64,000 nucleotides of DNA from positions 52,982,347-53,046,346 of the forward strand of contig CM018048.1 in assembly GCA_008638375.1 (NCBI GenBank), read 5' to 3'. The notes beneath the pieces were generated by a model. The model was not told where the DNA came from. It searched no databases and saw nothing but the letters and a program-made list of their open reading frames with translations. The translations under genes were made by a program, and so were the position numbers. Shown here one piece after another: positions 22,492 to 33,866 of this stretch (position 1 is the stretch's first letter; every line of letters begins with the position of its first letter). Source of the stretch: Nyssa sinensis. Lineage: Eukaryota; Streptophyta; Magnoliopsida; Cornales; Nyssaceae.

Positions 22492-23448
22492 CCGGGATCT
22501 AGCACGAACCTCACCACAGCACCTCATAAAAACAATGTCACCCAACCTCCTGTGAGCCACCAGTCCCACCACTATTATCAACACTATCACCATTACAAAA
22601 ACCTTTCCAACACCATACAATTGTCACTACCACCATCATTTCCAAACACAGCCACTGCGATGCCAACTTGGTTTGGGGAAAGAGGGAAGAGCCAGAATTG
22701 TATGCTTTCTTTTACCAAGGTTGTTGCTTGCATGAAAACTTTTAATGCGCCCCATGGATCCTTCTCCGTCTTATTTGGGATTCATCTTGTCTACACTTAT
22801 CGTTTACATTGTCCACACACTTACACCCCTGGAATTAATTACATCACCAAACTCCATACAAAATCTAAGCTAACAGAGAGTCCCACATCTTAACAAGTGC
22901 AAATCAGCCAACTTTATCTAGTTTCACTCAAATGCAGAACTTCCTGGTTAGACTACAAAGACGACACAGGAAGAACAACAATGCAAGAATTTGAAGTTAA
23001 TGCCTTGTAAGTTGTAACATTTAGGCATATTTGCCAAAACATCAAAAAATAGAAATTCAGTAACCACGGGATCAAATATTATCCCATCATCCACAGTTTA
23101 ACATTTAGAATTATAAATTATGATAAAATAGCAGAAGCATACAAGTGGAAAAACCATAATCACAAAACATGAGTTTGAAAACTAAAATGTTTGACACGTG
23201 AACCAATCTTATCTTGAGGATTCATAATGCAACAGACATAATGAAATCTACAGAAATAATGCTAGATCGATTCCAATTTACCCAACTATTCAAAACATTT
23301 AAATAAAAAGAGGCTCCCAAGAAACACAATCTAGTACCAAAACACTACCAGATGAGCTACTTCGAACCTCAAAGAACAACCATAACTAGTCCACTTAGTC
23401 ATTAACTTTTAACTGCCAAAACTTCTTAAGATTTGAAAACCACCCTCC

Positions 23449-25804
23449 TCAAGGGAGATTTGAGCTGGTTGGCCCTGCACCATAACCACCAGCTCCACGA
23501 CCAAAGCCACCTCTTCCACCAGGACCCTGCAGCATTGCAAGATTCAAAACAATTAGCAGAAATTACGACAACAGCAGAGTTTCTTATCCTTGCATTCATA
23601 TTTGTAACAATGCCTCGTAACATTTTTTATAAGTGACTATAAATGACATTATATTAAATATGAGAAATTTTCATCCACCCTAGGATATGACAACAGAGAA
23701 AATTATGAATTAAATGTTGGCCTGCAGTTTATTACAAGCCCAATCAATTCAATAGAACAATAAAGTGGCATCCTCAATTTTTGTTTCTTGTGCTTGAAAG
23801 GTTGAATTGAAAGAGAAAATCCTGTGCGAGCAACATAATATCTCAGTCTCAGATGCTTAAGCAGAAAACAGACTATTAATGTGATACCACTTGAGCCTTG
23901 GCATTAATAATCATTTTAATCAGCTATGTGCAACTTTCAAAGCCAAAATGAAAAAAAAAAGTAGCATGATTAGAAGGCCAAGAACAGTACCAAAAGGTAG
24001 CCAACGAATTAGGTAGAATATATTGTAATCATTTATTCATCTTGATTATACCATCCATAAGACTAAAATGGATTTAGCCCTATAATTAGAACAAATGGAT
24101 GAATCAGATAGCATTTCTCAGACTAACATAAAACTATTTGAAAATGTACGTAGCACCAGACATCCTTCATTATAAAATGCTGGGTGGTCAAAATAAATTT
24201 ACTTAGATGACAGTACCAAATATAGAGATGTTGAACACAAAAAATGATAGAATAAAAAATCATGGCATTTGTTTCGAGTCTAGGTATCACCAAAAGAGAG
24301 AAACATTAACAAGGGTTATATAAGGTTATCACATTTTATGTGCCTTTTCCTATTACTAATGAATCAATTATCTGACATCTATCTTGTGTTTCATATTCAA
24401 ACATGGATCGCTCAAGTTATAATTCTTAAGATAACTGGGGTCTTGAGATGCATAAAACCTATACAAGCATGAGATACATCAAATTAAAAGATTCAATCCT
24501 CAGAACACGAAATTGTTCACATTCAGCTAATCCATTTTAATGTTTTGGCTGGCACAGATTTCAACATTCAAATATGGCACCAAGAAACAAATAACAATTT
24601 GAAGCAATTAAGGCAAAGTTCAAAGACAATGTATTCTACCAAATAGTCCAACCAAACAAAAATCCATATCCTCCATTACAGTAATGACAGAGCTATACTA
24701 AGCAGAAAGTTTTAACTTCTTTACCACGTAAGTTCCTGTGATCTTTCCCCTTCAGTAATTATTAGAAACTTAACTTATATTACTTAATTAAATATGCAAA
24801 TATTAACTTTTATACTTCCTAATTTCACACCCAAAAATGTCATCTGACGATTCTGAACCATATAAATGCCACATTGAAACATACTGAATAATCCTCATAC
24901 CCTGTGAGATGATATTACACAGTGAAACTCAAATATCACAATTTTTAACAGAATGATAATTAAAATCAGAAGATAAATTACCCTGAAAGAAGGCTGGTAA
25001 TCAGCCGGAGCTCCACCCTTGTCGCCGCCAAATTCACCAGGAGGTCCTCCTCGAGGACCTCCACGGTATCCATCCCGATCACCAAACCTCGGGCGATCTC
25101 CTTCAAACCGCGGTGGGCCACTAATTTCCAATTATCAACAATTAGTTACTATCGACTAAACAGAACACAACTACTATATGTAACACATACTGAACATACT
25201 ACATATATATTAAATTTACCGGGGGCGATCGCCAGGTGGGCCGCCCATTGGCCGGCCCAAAGGCTTAACGGACTTCTTCAAAGTAGCAGGGACAATTTCC
25301 GAGGGCAAGTTGAGGTATGTTCTGAGGAATTCTATGCCGTCATTGGTGAGGTACCAGTAGTAGTGCATCCAAGCGAAAGTCTCGCGCACGTACTCCTTTG
25401 ACTTGAAGCTCTGCATCAGCTTTATCACCTGCAAATTTGGCACATCGATTTCGGGATGTTTTGCCAAATTAAAATCTTTCTTGGCATGGCAAACTCCCTC
25501 TGCATCATCGAGGATGGAAATGTATAGATAAGATCTTAACAGAAAATCAAACCTATAAATAAAAATATAAACATCTATGAGCACATATGTGCGTGCGTAT
25601 ATAACTATTTATACATCAGAATATGAGATGAGACCTTGAAAGAGGTACTTGGAGATCTCTCGGCGATTCTTCTCTGGTATAATCTGAAAAGAAAATCACG
25701 AGACATATTAGACTCATTTATCCAAAAAGTTTGTCCTCAGAAGATGAAGTGAAGCATACACACAGATACACACGCACACAGAGAGAGACAGAGAGAGTTA
25801 CCAT
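23449..25804 (-). CDS. RPS10: 40S ribosomal protein S10 (eS10), 5 exons, 182 aa
   Basis: Structural component of the cytosolic small ribosomal subunit, placed near the mRNA entry region of the head. Coding exons in transcript order: 25804-25802 (the ATG alone), 25683-25635, 25499-25220, 25120-24982, 23526-23449. The joined protein starts [20 protein letters not shown], has the conserved core ([35 protein letters not shown]) and ends in the typical Arg/Gly-rich tail with RGG-like repeats. Length and every splice phase match plant eS10. A start codon isolated on its own exon before a phase-0 intron is a common ribosomal-protein design. A telo-box lies about 80 bp upstream of the ATG and TGGGCC elements lie further out. 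No frame defect was found. Confidence 0.97.
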
Positions 25805-25883
25805 TGTTGCTATGAGGGAGAATGCGAGTTAGGAAGCGGCGAGAAACCTCTAGTTATCTCTCACTGTTCTCGCTTATCGCAGA

Positions 25884-25892
25884 AAACCCTAA
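25884..25892 (-). promoter_or_regulatory. Telo-box (AAACCCTAA) upstream of RPS10
   Basis: It lies about 80 bp upstream of the RPS10 ATG. Telo-boxes paired with site II TGGGC(C/T) elements are characteristic of plant ribosomal-protein promoters and 5' UTRs. TGGGCC-type sites follow at 25959, 26073 and, inverted, 26153. Confidence 0.6.
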
Positions 25893-25902
25893 TACCATGT
25901 AT

Positions 25903-26112
25903 ATGTGGATTTTATAGCCGGGCTCCGGATCTACGTAGCATTGGAATTTCGGCTTACTTGGGCCTGGACTAGGCCTGTGTCTTTAAGAGTGAGATATGGA
26001 CCAAGTGACCAAGTAGATGTGGATTTTATAGCCAGGCTCTGGATCTACGTTGCATTGGAATTTCGGCTTATTTGGGCCTGGGCTATGACTGGCTTTAATC
26101 GTGAGATGTGGC
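25903..26112. repeat. Tandem duplication, unit 114 bp, upstream of RPS10
   Basis: ATGTGGATTTTATAGCC, GGATCTACGT and GCATTGGAATTTCGGCTTA recur at 25903 and 26017. Each copy carries one TGGGCC (25959-25964 and 26073-26078), so the putative promoter element is duplicated. Confidence 0.85.
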
Positions 26113-26352
26113 CCGTATTCATGACGAACGTACCCATTCTGAGAATATATTTGGCCCATCTGCATATGGACCAAGTGACATTGGGTATGAGACGTGCATC
26201 AGTTGCATATTTAAGACTTCAATTTTTCTTCAAAATTGGGTCCATTTCAGTCTTTTACTTTGCTTCAATTTTTCTTTTGTTTTTTTTGGGTAAATACATT
26301 TTCCTTTCTTGATAAATAGAAAAAGAAAAAGAAAAACTCTATCTCATATCAG

Positions 26353-27071
26353 GCTTGTGAACAGGGCTTAGGTCTGTGCAAATCCTTTAATATTCGAATT
26401 TGGACTCACCAAGTTTAAACGAGTGTAGACCCAGACTCGAACCCGAACACTTTTAAGAGCCGCCTCAGTTAGACCCAGATCAGCATCCGGCGGATATCTA
26501 ACTCCAAAACCCGACCCTTTTATAAAAAAAAATAATGGGAGCTAAAATTTTTTATTTGGAATAGTCCAACTTGGCTTTATAAATAAAAGATTTTATTGAC
26601 TCCAATTATGTCAATATTGATTGAAACTGTTTCATGTGATAGCCATTACTATTTGTATATTTCGTTCTTATGATCAGACACATGATGAATGATAAAATGA
26701 AAATAATTGTCATCGAATTTTTTTTAATTTTTATCAAGAATTTAAGTCTACAAAAGGTTGCCTTACTCCTAAATATAATAGGAAATAGAATGAAAATGAC
26801 ATAAAACGAAATAAAGATTATTCATCCCAGACAAAAGAATGCTTATAATGATTTTTAATAGAATATTTATTCAATGAAATCGGGTATTGATAGCTAGATT
26901 CATGAAACAATTACATAAAGTGATTTTCAAAACATTTTCATAGCACTAAACGGTGTTAGAAGGTTGAAGACGACAACTTCACTGAGACTCTCTTTCTAAC
27001 TTTTATATATATATATATATATATATAGTAACTTTGTTGAAAGATTAAATACTCTAACTTCGATATTATAT

Positions 27072-27108
<37 letters not shown>

Positions 27109-27280
27109 CTTATTAATTATTTAGCGGGTTGGAATCTTTAACGAGTATATTTGACAGATTTATATCTAACCATTTAATTAGTTTTAACAGGTTCAGATTC
27201 GGTCTTATTAACGAGTCTGGATCTTATGTAAACGAATTCAAATTTCGAATTGAACAGAATCGGACCAGCTCATTTACAAG
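26353..27280. mobile_element. Possible degraded terminal-inverted-repeat element
   Basis: GCTTGTGAACAGGGC at the left and GCTTGTAAATGAGC, reading inward from the right, are weakly inverted. Blocks ATTCGAATTTGGACTC and its complement-like partner lie near each end. No convincing TSD. The interior includes (TA)n near 27010 and (GA)n at 27073-27105. Confidence 0.3.
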
Positions 27281-27555
27281 CGTATATTAGGTATTAGAGT
27301 TGTGTGTTGGTTAAGGCCTTCATCCGAAGTTAAGCCTACCACAATGGTTTAATAAAGATCCCTCTGCATTCCTCAATTTCCCCCTCCCTCTTTTAGCCTC
27401 TTCATTTTCTTCAATCCAAATGAGTTATAAAAGAAAAAATGCTTGCTTTACACTCCTCTAAGTGTAATAATATAAACTCTTTGCATGGCTATCAAAATGT
27501 ATTTGTTAATGGTTGATAGTGTACGTGTTGAGTTATCATTGGGAGTTAAATAGTT

Positions 27556-27981
27556 AGATAAATTATACTGTTTTTTATTTTTTTTTGAGGTTTTGACAAT
27601 TATATTTATCTTCCATATTTTACTTGTCAAATTACAAATATTTTCTTTCAGTCACATTTTTGTTCAAAACAACAAAATTGTCCCTCTTTATTTTTAAAAT
27701 ATATGTTTTTCAATTTTGATCATTTTTTTACAATTTTTAAAAACTATTGATTAAAATATTAAGTTTATTTTTATATAAAATAAAAATAAGTTATTTACCT
27801 TAAAAAAATTATATAAAATAACAAAAATTTAAAAAAAAAAAAACATGAAATGGACAACTTTGTTATTTAAAAAAAAAAAATAACGGAGATAAAAATAAAA
27901 AATGTCAGTATAACTTCAAAAAAACTCAAAAGAAGTCAATATAATTATATAAAATCTCAAGAGATATCAGTATAATTTTTC
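27556..27981. mobile_element. Foldback MULE-like MITE, 10-bp TSD (same family as 54921)
   Basis: TTAAATAGTT occurs at 27546-27555 and 27982-27991. The ends are inverted: AGATAAATTATACTG on the left and GAAAAATTATACTG reading inward from the right. Both arms carry blocks such as TTGACAATTATA and TCAGTATAA. The middle is A/T homopolymer-rich and non-coding. Confidence 0.6.
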
Positions 27982-27999
27982 TTAAATAGTTTATCTTTT

Positions 28000-29740
28000 C
28001 TTATAATTATAACCAGTTTTGTTGTTTATTTATTGACTGAGAAAGAGAGTTCAAGATATACAACTTGGAATCATCTATAAAAGCTAAGTGCGTCGAATAT
28101 CATTTTTAATCAACCTCATTCCAATCAGGTTGGCACAAAGCCAAGGAGAAAGGAAAGAAATAAAGAGAAAAACAACAGCATACACTCAATGCCTAAGATA
28201 TACAAAACACTCCCATGAGTTCTGAAGGAATATCCAAACTCGAATTGCCCTTGCTAGAATAACATACTCAGAAATCTCAGGATCAAATGGGAAGGATTTG
28301 AGGCCTTAAGATCCTGGATTTTACGAAAGAAACACTACGGTCTGGCAAACACGAAGAAATATCCAGGAATCAAGCATTGTGCATTCGGTTATCTGAGGTC
28401 ATGTTAATGTTAAAATAACAAAAATCTAATTATTCAAAAAGAAATATTTAATATACCAGATTTGATTAATGATGCTGCACTTTTTGGTCGGTATGGGTTT
28501 TGAACTTTGTTGCCTGAGGAACACTCAAAGAAGAAGATCAGAGAGCCACAGGATTGACTCCGGCGTAGCCACTCCGATGCTTAAGTCAATAAAACCGAAT
28601 TAAAAGACCGTAATTGTAAACCAAAGAATGAGCATGAATGTAATAGCGTACCTTAGGGTTTTATTTATAAGCTGCGGGTTTCCTAAGTTGATTAGGATTT
28701 GGAATCATGAACGTAGGGATTTAATCATCGGAAAGTGGCAGGTACCATAGTTGAACACTGCGCTTGAGAGATATCCATGGGTGGTAGTTTTCTTGTTGAA
28801 GATTGTTTCCCTATCCTAAGTTCGGTAGGATGTGCAAGAGGTGATGAGCTCGGAATCCTCTTTGGAAACATTGGGCAACACCTTCTGAGCTAGGAGGTAA
28901 GCGTGTGTTTCTAATCTATGAGCTCTGGAGGCTAAGTGTCTGAGTTTGCTCTGATAACTGAACTTTAACTGGTTTGTAGTCACACGTGTTTTATGAAGAC
29001 TATTCTGTCACTTTGTGGTATATCAATTATCTAAGTTTGTTTATCTATTAATATGTTAAGGATATTTTTAACGTTAATAGATATATTTTATTCTTTTGTT
29101 TAAATTTTAAAAAAGAGATTTATCAGGATTTGATTTTAATATTAATTTGCTGAAATCAGCTGATGAAGCTAACTTTCAATAAATTTGGCTAATTAAATGG
29201 GGAGAAAGCCAGACCTTTCTTCATCAACTTTGCCACGATTTTACTCAAAACATTAGTATTGCAATTGTAGTCAATTCCTTTCACGTAAGCTCTCATACAC
29301 TTAATTTTTCCTTTTCATTTTAATTCCATAATCCATGTGAGATGTACATGCATGGGAATCTCATAAGATTTAATCTGTTGAAGGCTTGAAAAAGTGAGAA
29401 ACCAAAACCATTACTATTATTGAACACCATGAAACAAACACATTTAATATATATATATATATATATATAAAAAAAAAAAGAGAGAGAGAGAGAGCATCTC
29501 ATCATCACCATCAACCTTTGCTGATTCTAGCCTTAACTTATTCTCTTTTCCCTTGTTTTTCCATAGTCCAAGGAAATTGCATGCATTCTGAAACTGCATT
29601 TCCTCTCATTCCCTAGCTAATAACTCACCAATGAAAATATATATTTGGACAAAAAGGAAATCAAAGAGAAAAAAAAATATTGTTTTCAGTCATCAGAGAG
29701 AGTCAGGACAGTGTTCACCATCATAAATATCTTATAAAGA
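28000..29740. other. Intergenic downstream of MYB103; unclassified repeat-like tract
   Basis: 28480-28990 is less AT-rich and includes CCACTCCGATGCTTAAGTCA, a phrase I associate with plant retroelements, but no LTR pair was found. (TA)n and (GA)n lie near 29450-29495. No gene recognised. Confidence 0.4.
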
Positions 29741-31575
29741 TCAAGGATAAGAAGATAGCATGCCTCCAAGGTTTGATGAAGTTGGTGCAATTTCTTCCCC
29801 AGTCAGTGGTCCTTCACCCTGGTCCCAAAATAGAAAACTTGAACACTGTTGAGATTCAACCCATTCATTCAACTCCTGTCTCTGTAAGCACTCAAAAGCC
29901 ATATCTCCTTCATCATTGATACTACAAGACTGCACTTCCAAGGACACCATATTTTCCATATTCTCTATCAATGGCGGCAAATAATTCGTTTCCATTCCAG
30001 TTGTAAAAGATGCTGAAGTGGGAAGTGCATGAACTTGTTGGTTTAAATGCCAAGTCTCAGAATTCAACCCCGCCGGCTCATGGAATAGCTCTGGTCTTCC
30101 ATTACCGTCCCCATTAATTCCGTCGACTGAACCAGTACTGTCAAACATGAATAAGGGGCTAGGAGAAGAAAATAGGGTATCTTGAATTGGCGGCTTCGTT
30201 GCCAGATCTTGATTCAAAAAATCTAGATGGTTGGTGCTGTAACCAAATGGGGAATGCTGACGATGATCAGTAGTAGTAGGGGCAGTAGTTGTGGAAGGTG
30301 CTGAATTAGGCTTTCGTAATTTCTTTTTGATCCATGAATTCCAATAGTTCTTTATTTCATTATCTGTTCTCCCAGGCAAGTGGCTAGCTATGTGAGCCCA
30401 TCTACAGTTTTCCGACATGCATGTTAGAGTTTAGAAAAAAGAAATTATAAATTAAGAGTATACATCTCCGGACCCAGAAGCAATTTCAAATTAAACAAAG
30501 ATTTGTAGTGAACAATTTTTAATATTACAGGACACGAGATGTCAAGAACAGAAGACAAATCAAGGTTCCGTATAATGCATGCCTTAAAACTGTATTTTCA
30601 GCTGAAAACATCTATTTTAACGTCCGACGTCACATTTCTGCCAAATGCAGGTGATACATGTGCCATACGAACTACTTTGACAGTGATTGCTTCTAGTGAC
30701 TAAATAAAATATAACTAAATACATGTATCCATATATCTATATATATATATATATATATTTCTAGAAATTTATGCCATAACTTCATGTGCAAGTTTTCAGA
30801 AAATTCAATGAAAGCCAGTAGCACTTGAAGTTGCTTCGGGTGACTGAATAAAATATACCTACATATATCATGTAAAAACTTATACCATTACTTCATGTGA
30901 AAGTTTTTAGAAAATTTAGTGAAAGGCAGTAGCGTTTGAAGTTGCTTCCCGATTACAACCTTCAACCATAAGGATCAAACCTCCAAACCATCCAAAAAAC
31001 CTGATCTTCAATTTTGACAACAATACACAAGACTTACATGTAACTTAAACTTTTGAACTATATTTGAGGCACTATACGTTACCCTAATACTAGTTCAGTT
31101 GTCCTGGAAATTAAAAAGAATGAAAGAAAAATGGGGAAGAAGATGTAAAAGAGGAGAGAATTAATCACTTAAACCTGTTTCCTACAGCCCCATGAAGGCT
31201 GATAATCAACTTCTCCTCCTCAGGAGTAAACCTCCCTCTTCTTATATCAGGTCTCAAGTAGTTGATCCATCTCAAGCGGCAGCTCTTACCACATCTTTGA
31301 AGCCCTGAAACCCACAGGAAGGAAGAACATTTTAAGACACACATACACACAAACACACACACACACACATATATATATATATGAATGTGTATTCACATAA
31401 ATGTATACGTAGATGAATGCATGTGAGGGAGGAAAGAGAGACCAGCTTTCTCAGGGACTTCACTCCAACAGCCATAGCCATGAGTGGTGATGTATCTAAT
31501 AAGTTTTTCATCTTCCTCCGGTGACCAAAGGCCTCTCTTAACCTTCTGTTGATTGCAGCAAGAATGGTGCCCCAT
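29741..31575 (-). CDS. MYB103: R2R3-MYB transcription factor, MYB103 type (3 exons, 307 aa)
   Basis: Nuclear DNA-binding regulator. The Arabidopsis counterpart acts in the secondary cell wall network. Coding exons in transcript order: 31575-31443, 31304-31175, 30401-29741, joining in frame. R2 has Trp17, Trp37 and Trp57. R3 has Phe70, Trp89 and Trp108, followed by [20 protein letters not shown]. The N-terminus [20 protein letters not shown] and linker [17 protein letters not shown] agree with MYB103 rather than MYB26 or MYB61. The C-terminal [12 protein letters not shown] and [12 protein letters not shown] blocks also match the MYB103 tail as I recall it. At 307 aa it is shorter than Arabidopsis MYB103 (about 370 aa); the difference lies in the low-complexity C-terminal half. 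The second intron contains a locally duplicated segment. The nearby ROH1 and MDAR6 genes support the assignment by gene order. Confidence 0.93.
30688..30950. repeat. Local duplication in MYB103 intron 2
   Basis: CC(A/T)...ACTTCATGTG(C/A)AAGTTTT and GTAGC(A/G)(C/T)TTGAAGTTGCTTC recur at 30771 and 30882. TTGCTTC...TGACT(A/G)AATAAAATATA recurs at 30688 and 30831. The units are therefore about 111-143 bp. Confidence 0.75.
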
Positions 31576-33826
31576 TTTCGATCCTTTTACTCTATCTTCC
31601 TCTTGTGTTTCTCTGTGATTGTATGTATATGTGGGCTGATATAAAACTGGTCTCTCTCTCCACCCTTTAAATCTATTGGAGTTACATGGAGACGACATGT
31701 GCACCCAATGGGACCCATCTTTCCATCTAACCCTAAAACGACATCCCATCAACTTAATATTACAAGTCTGCAGCCTCTACGTAGACTTGTATATATTATG
31801 TAACCAACTTCACGTACCTAAATTTCGCCGGTTGTTTCTGAGACCTCTCCCAGTTCTTGAGGAAGATTTTGCTTCCCTTAGGCGAAGGCTGGTATATATG
31901 TTTTATTGGACTACTGTATATATCATATATATATAGTGAAGTAGAATGGATAGAATGTTCATAATTATTTTCTCTCAATTTTCTTGAGGACTGTCAATGC
32001 TATCATGCATCATAATTAAATAATAAATAATATGACATATATTTAAGATATTTTAAGAAAAATTAAGAAAAAAAATACGGGAGAAAAATCTTGTCCTTAT
32101 TTTTTTTTGATTTTGTCTTTGAAAGTAAAAAGAAATAAAAGATAGAAAATTATGAAGGAGAAGGAACAAAAGCGAACGTCAACTCCAACTTGAAAGGAAT
32201 AATAGAAAGCCATTAATAAGAAGGAATTGGTTCTTTTAACAAGTGATTGTCACCTAATTAATTAGCACCTTTATTAGCTGACCTTCTACAAGCCTTCAAC
32301 TTCACAATACGAATATAAATAAGGAAAGCTGCAGCAATGTTTGAATATATCATCCAGATCTCCTAAGGATATATACTTTCCAGATCTAAATTGTTTTTGA
32401 AAAAGGAAAAAAAAAACATAACTACGCAATGGCAAGTTTATGAACAAAGCAACGCCTCTATCATGTCTAGTTTAGTTGGAGAACCTGAGAAAACATGGTG
32501 AAAATGAGATCAATGTTTTTTTTTTTTTTGGATAATTAACAAAAATTGGTTAAAATAAATTTCACATCAACAATTCATGAGCCAACTTCAGTTTGAGTTT
32601 TTCAACTATTACTTTGGGAGACAGTTGGAGCAGGTAATCTTTAATTCATTGAATGTGCAAACCATGTTGAATCATTTCAGTTCGTAGCTCATGCTTTCCA
32701 AATCAAACAAGAAAGAATGAAAGACAATATATATATATATATAGTTAAATTCAAGTCTTATATATATATATAAGTGAAGGTCTTGTACTCTCTCATTACC
32801 AGGTTGCTTTATGTTCTTAATTAGCTTTAGCAGAAAGCTTATTTCTCCAGGAGGGAGGGAGAAATTCCGCACGTTGTATCGTTGACGTCATTCATGTCAA
32901 ATGGTTGTTGATCTTTTAACATCTTTGTGATTAGACCCATAGATATGAATTTTAGGCCTTTACCAAGGTTAATTTATTTATTGCCCCTAAAAAATTAATC
33001 ATTTTAGCCTTAGTTCCCCTTAGTTGGGTTTCCATTTGTAGAAAAAAGATAAATAAAATTGTTTGGGACAAACCTTAACCTCTTGTCTTCGACATCGCTC
33101 AAGAATCATAGAATAAGTATGAGTATAAAACTCCATCATATCTTTAAATTTTCAAAGGTCAGATACTTTTGTGAGTTGTGTTTGAATTTAATCTTATATT
33201 TTCCCTTCCCGGCACAATTTCCTTTGCATCGATCATAGCCCACTGGTGGGAGGGTTTCAAAAAACAGTTTGGCTTTTCTCTCTCTAAGTTTTTAATTGTT
33301 TGTAATAAATTCCGTGACATGCCACAGTTTGAAAACTCAGGGAGATGAAATGAGAATTGGCTAAACTGAAATCAAGTGATTAGCAATCCTAACTTTTTGT
33401 TATTATATTGGCCTTTTATATTTTTATTTTCATCATCATCGTCACCACCACCACCACCACCACCAACCCTTTAGAATATAAACTGTTTTCATATTTATCT
33501 ATCTAAAACTCTGAATTGTCACAACATGATTTTGGAGTTCTTGTAGTATCTTATATTCTTATATGATTCAATAGTCAATTTTCCAACTTTCCAATCCACT
33601 CAACTCAGTAGGGTTAATTCCTACTGTGAACATGGCAGAATGTTCCAAATCATAAATTGGTGCCGATATATGGTCCCTGAGGGATCCCCACATTATCCAT
33701 GATGTGAAGAGACCAAAGCTTTGAAAAACAATAAGAGGTCCCAAAACAAATAGAAATTTTCCTCTCTTTTTACTTTACATCATCAAGAGTTTTCTATTGT
33801 GGAAAGTAGTTTCTAATGATCCAACT

Positions 33827-33829
<3 letters not shown>

Positions 33830-33865
<36 letters not shown>
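33830..33865. repeat. (TA)18 microsatellite
   Basis: Uninterrupted TA run in the gene-poor 31.6-43 kb stretch. Confidence 0.95.

Positions 33866-33866
<1 letters not shown>

Noticed and set aside
22552..22893. 113-codon frame rich in His and Tyr
   Set aside because: Low-complexity CACCA repeats; no family resemblance.
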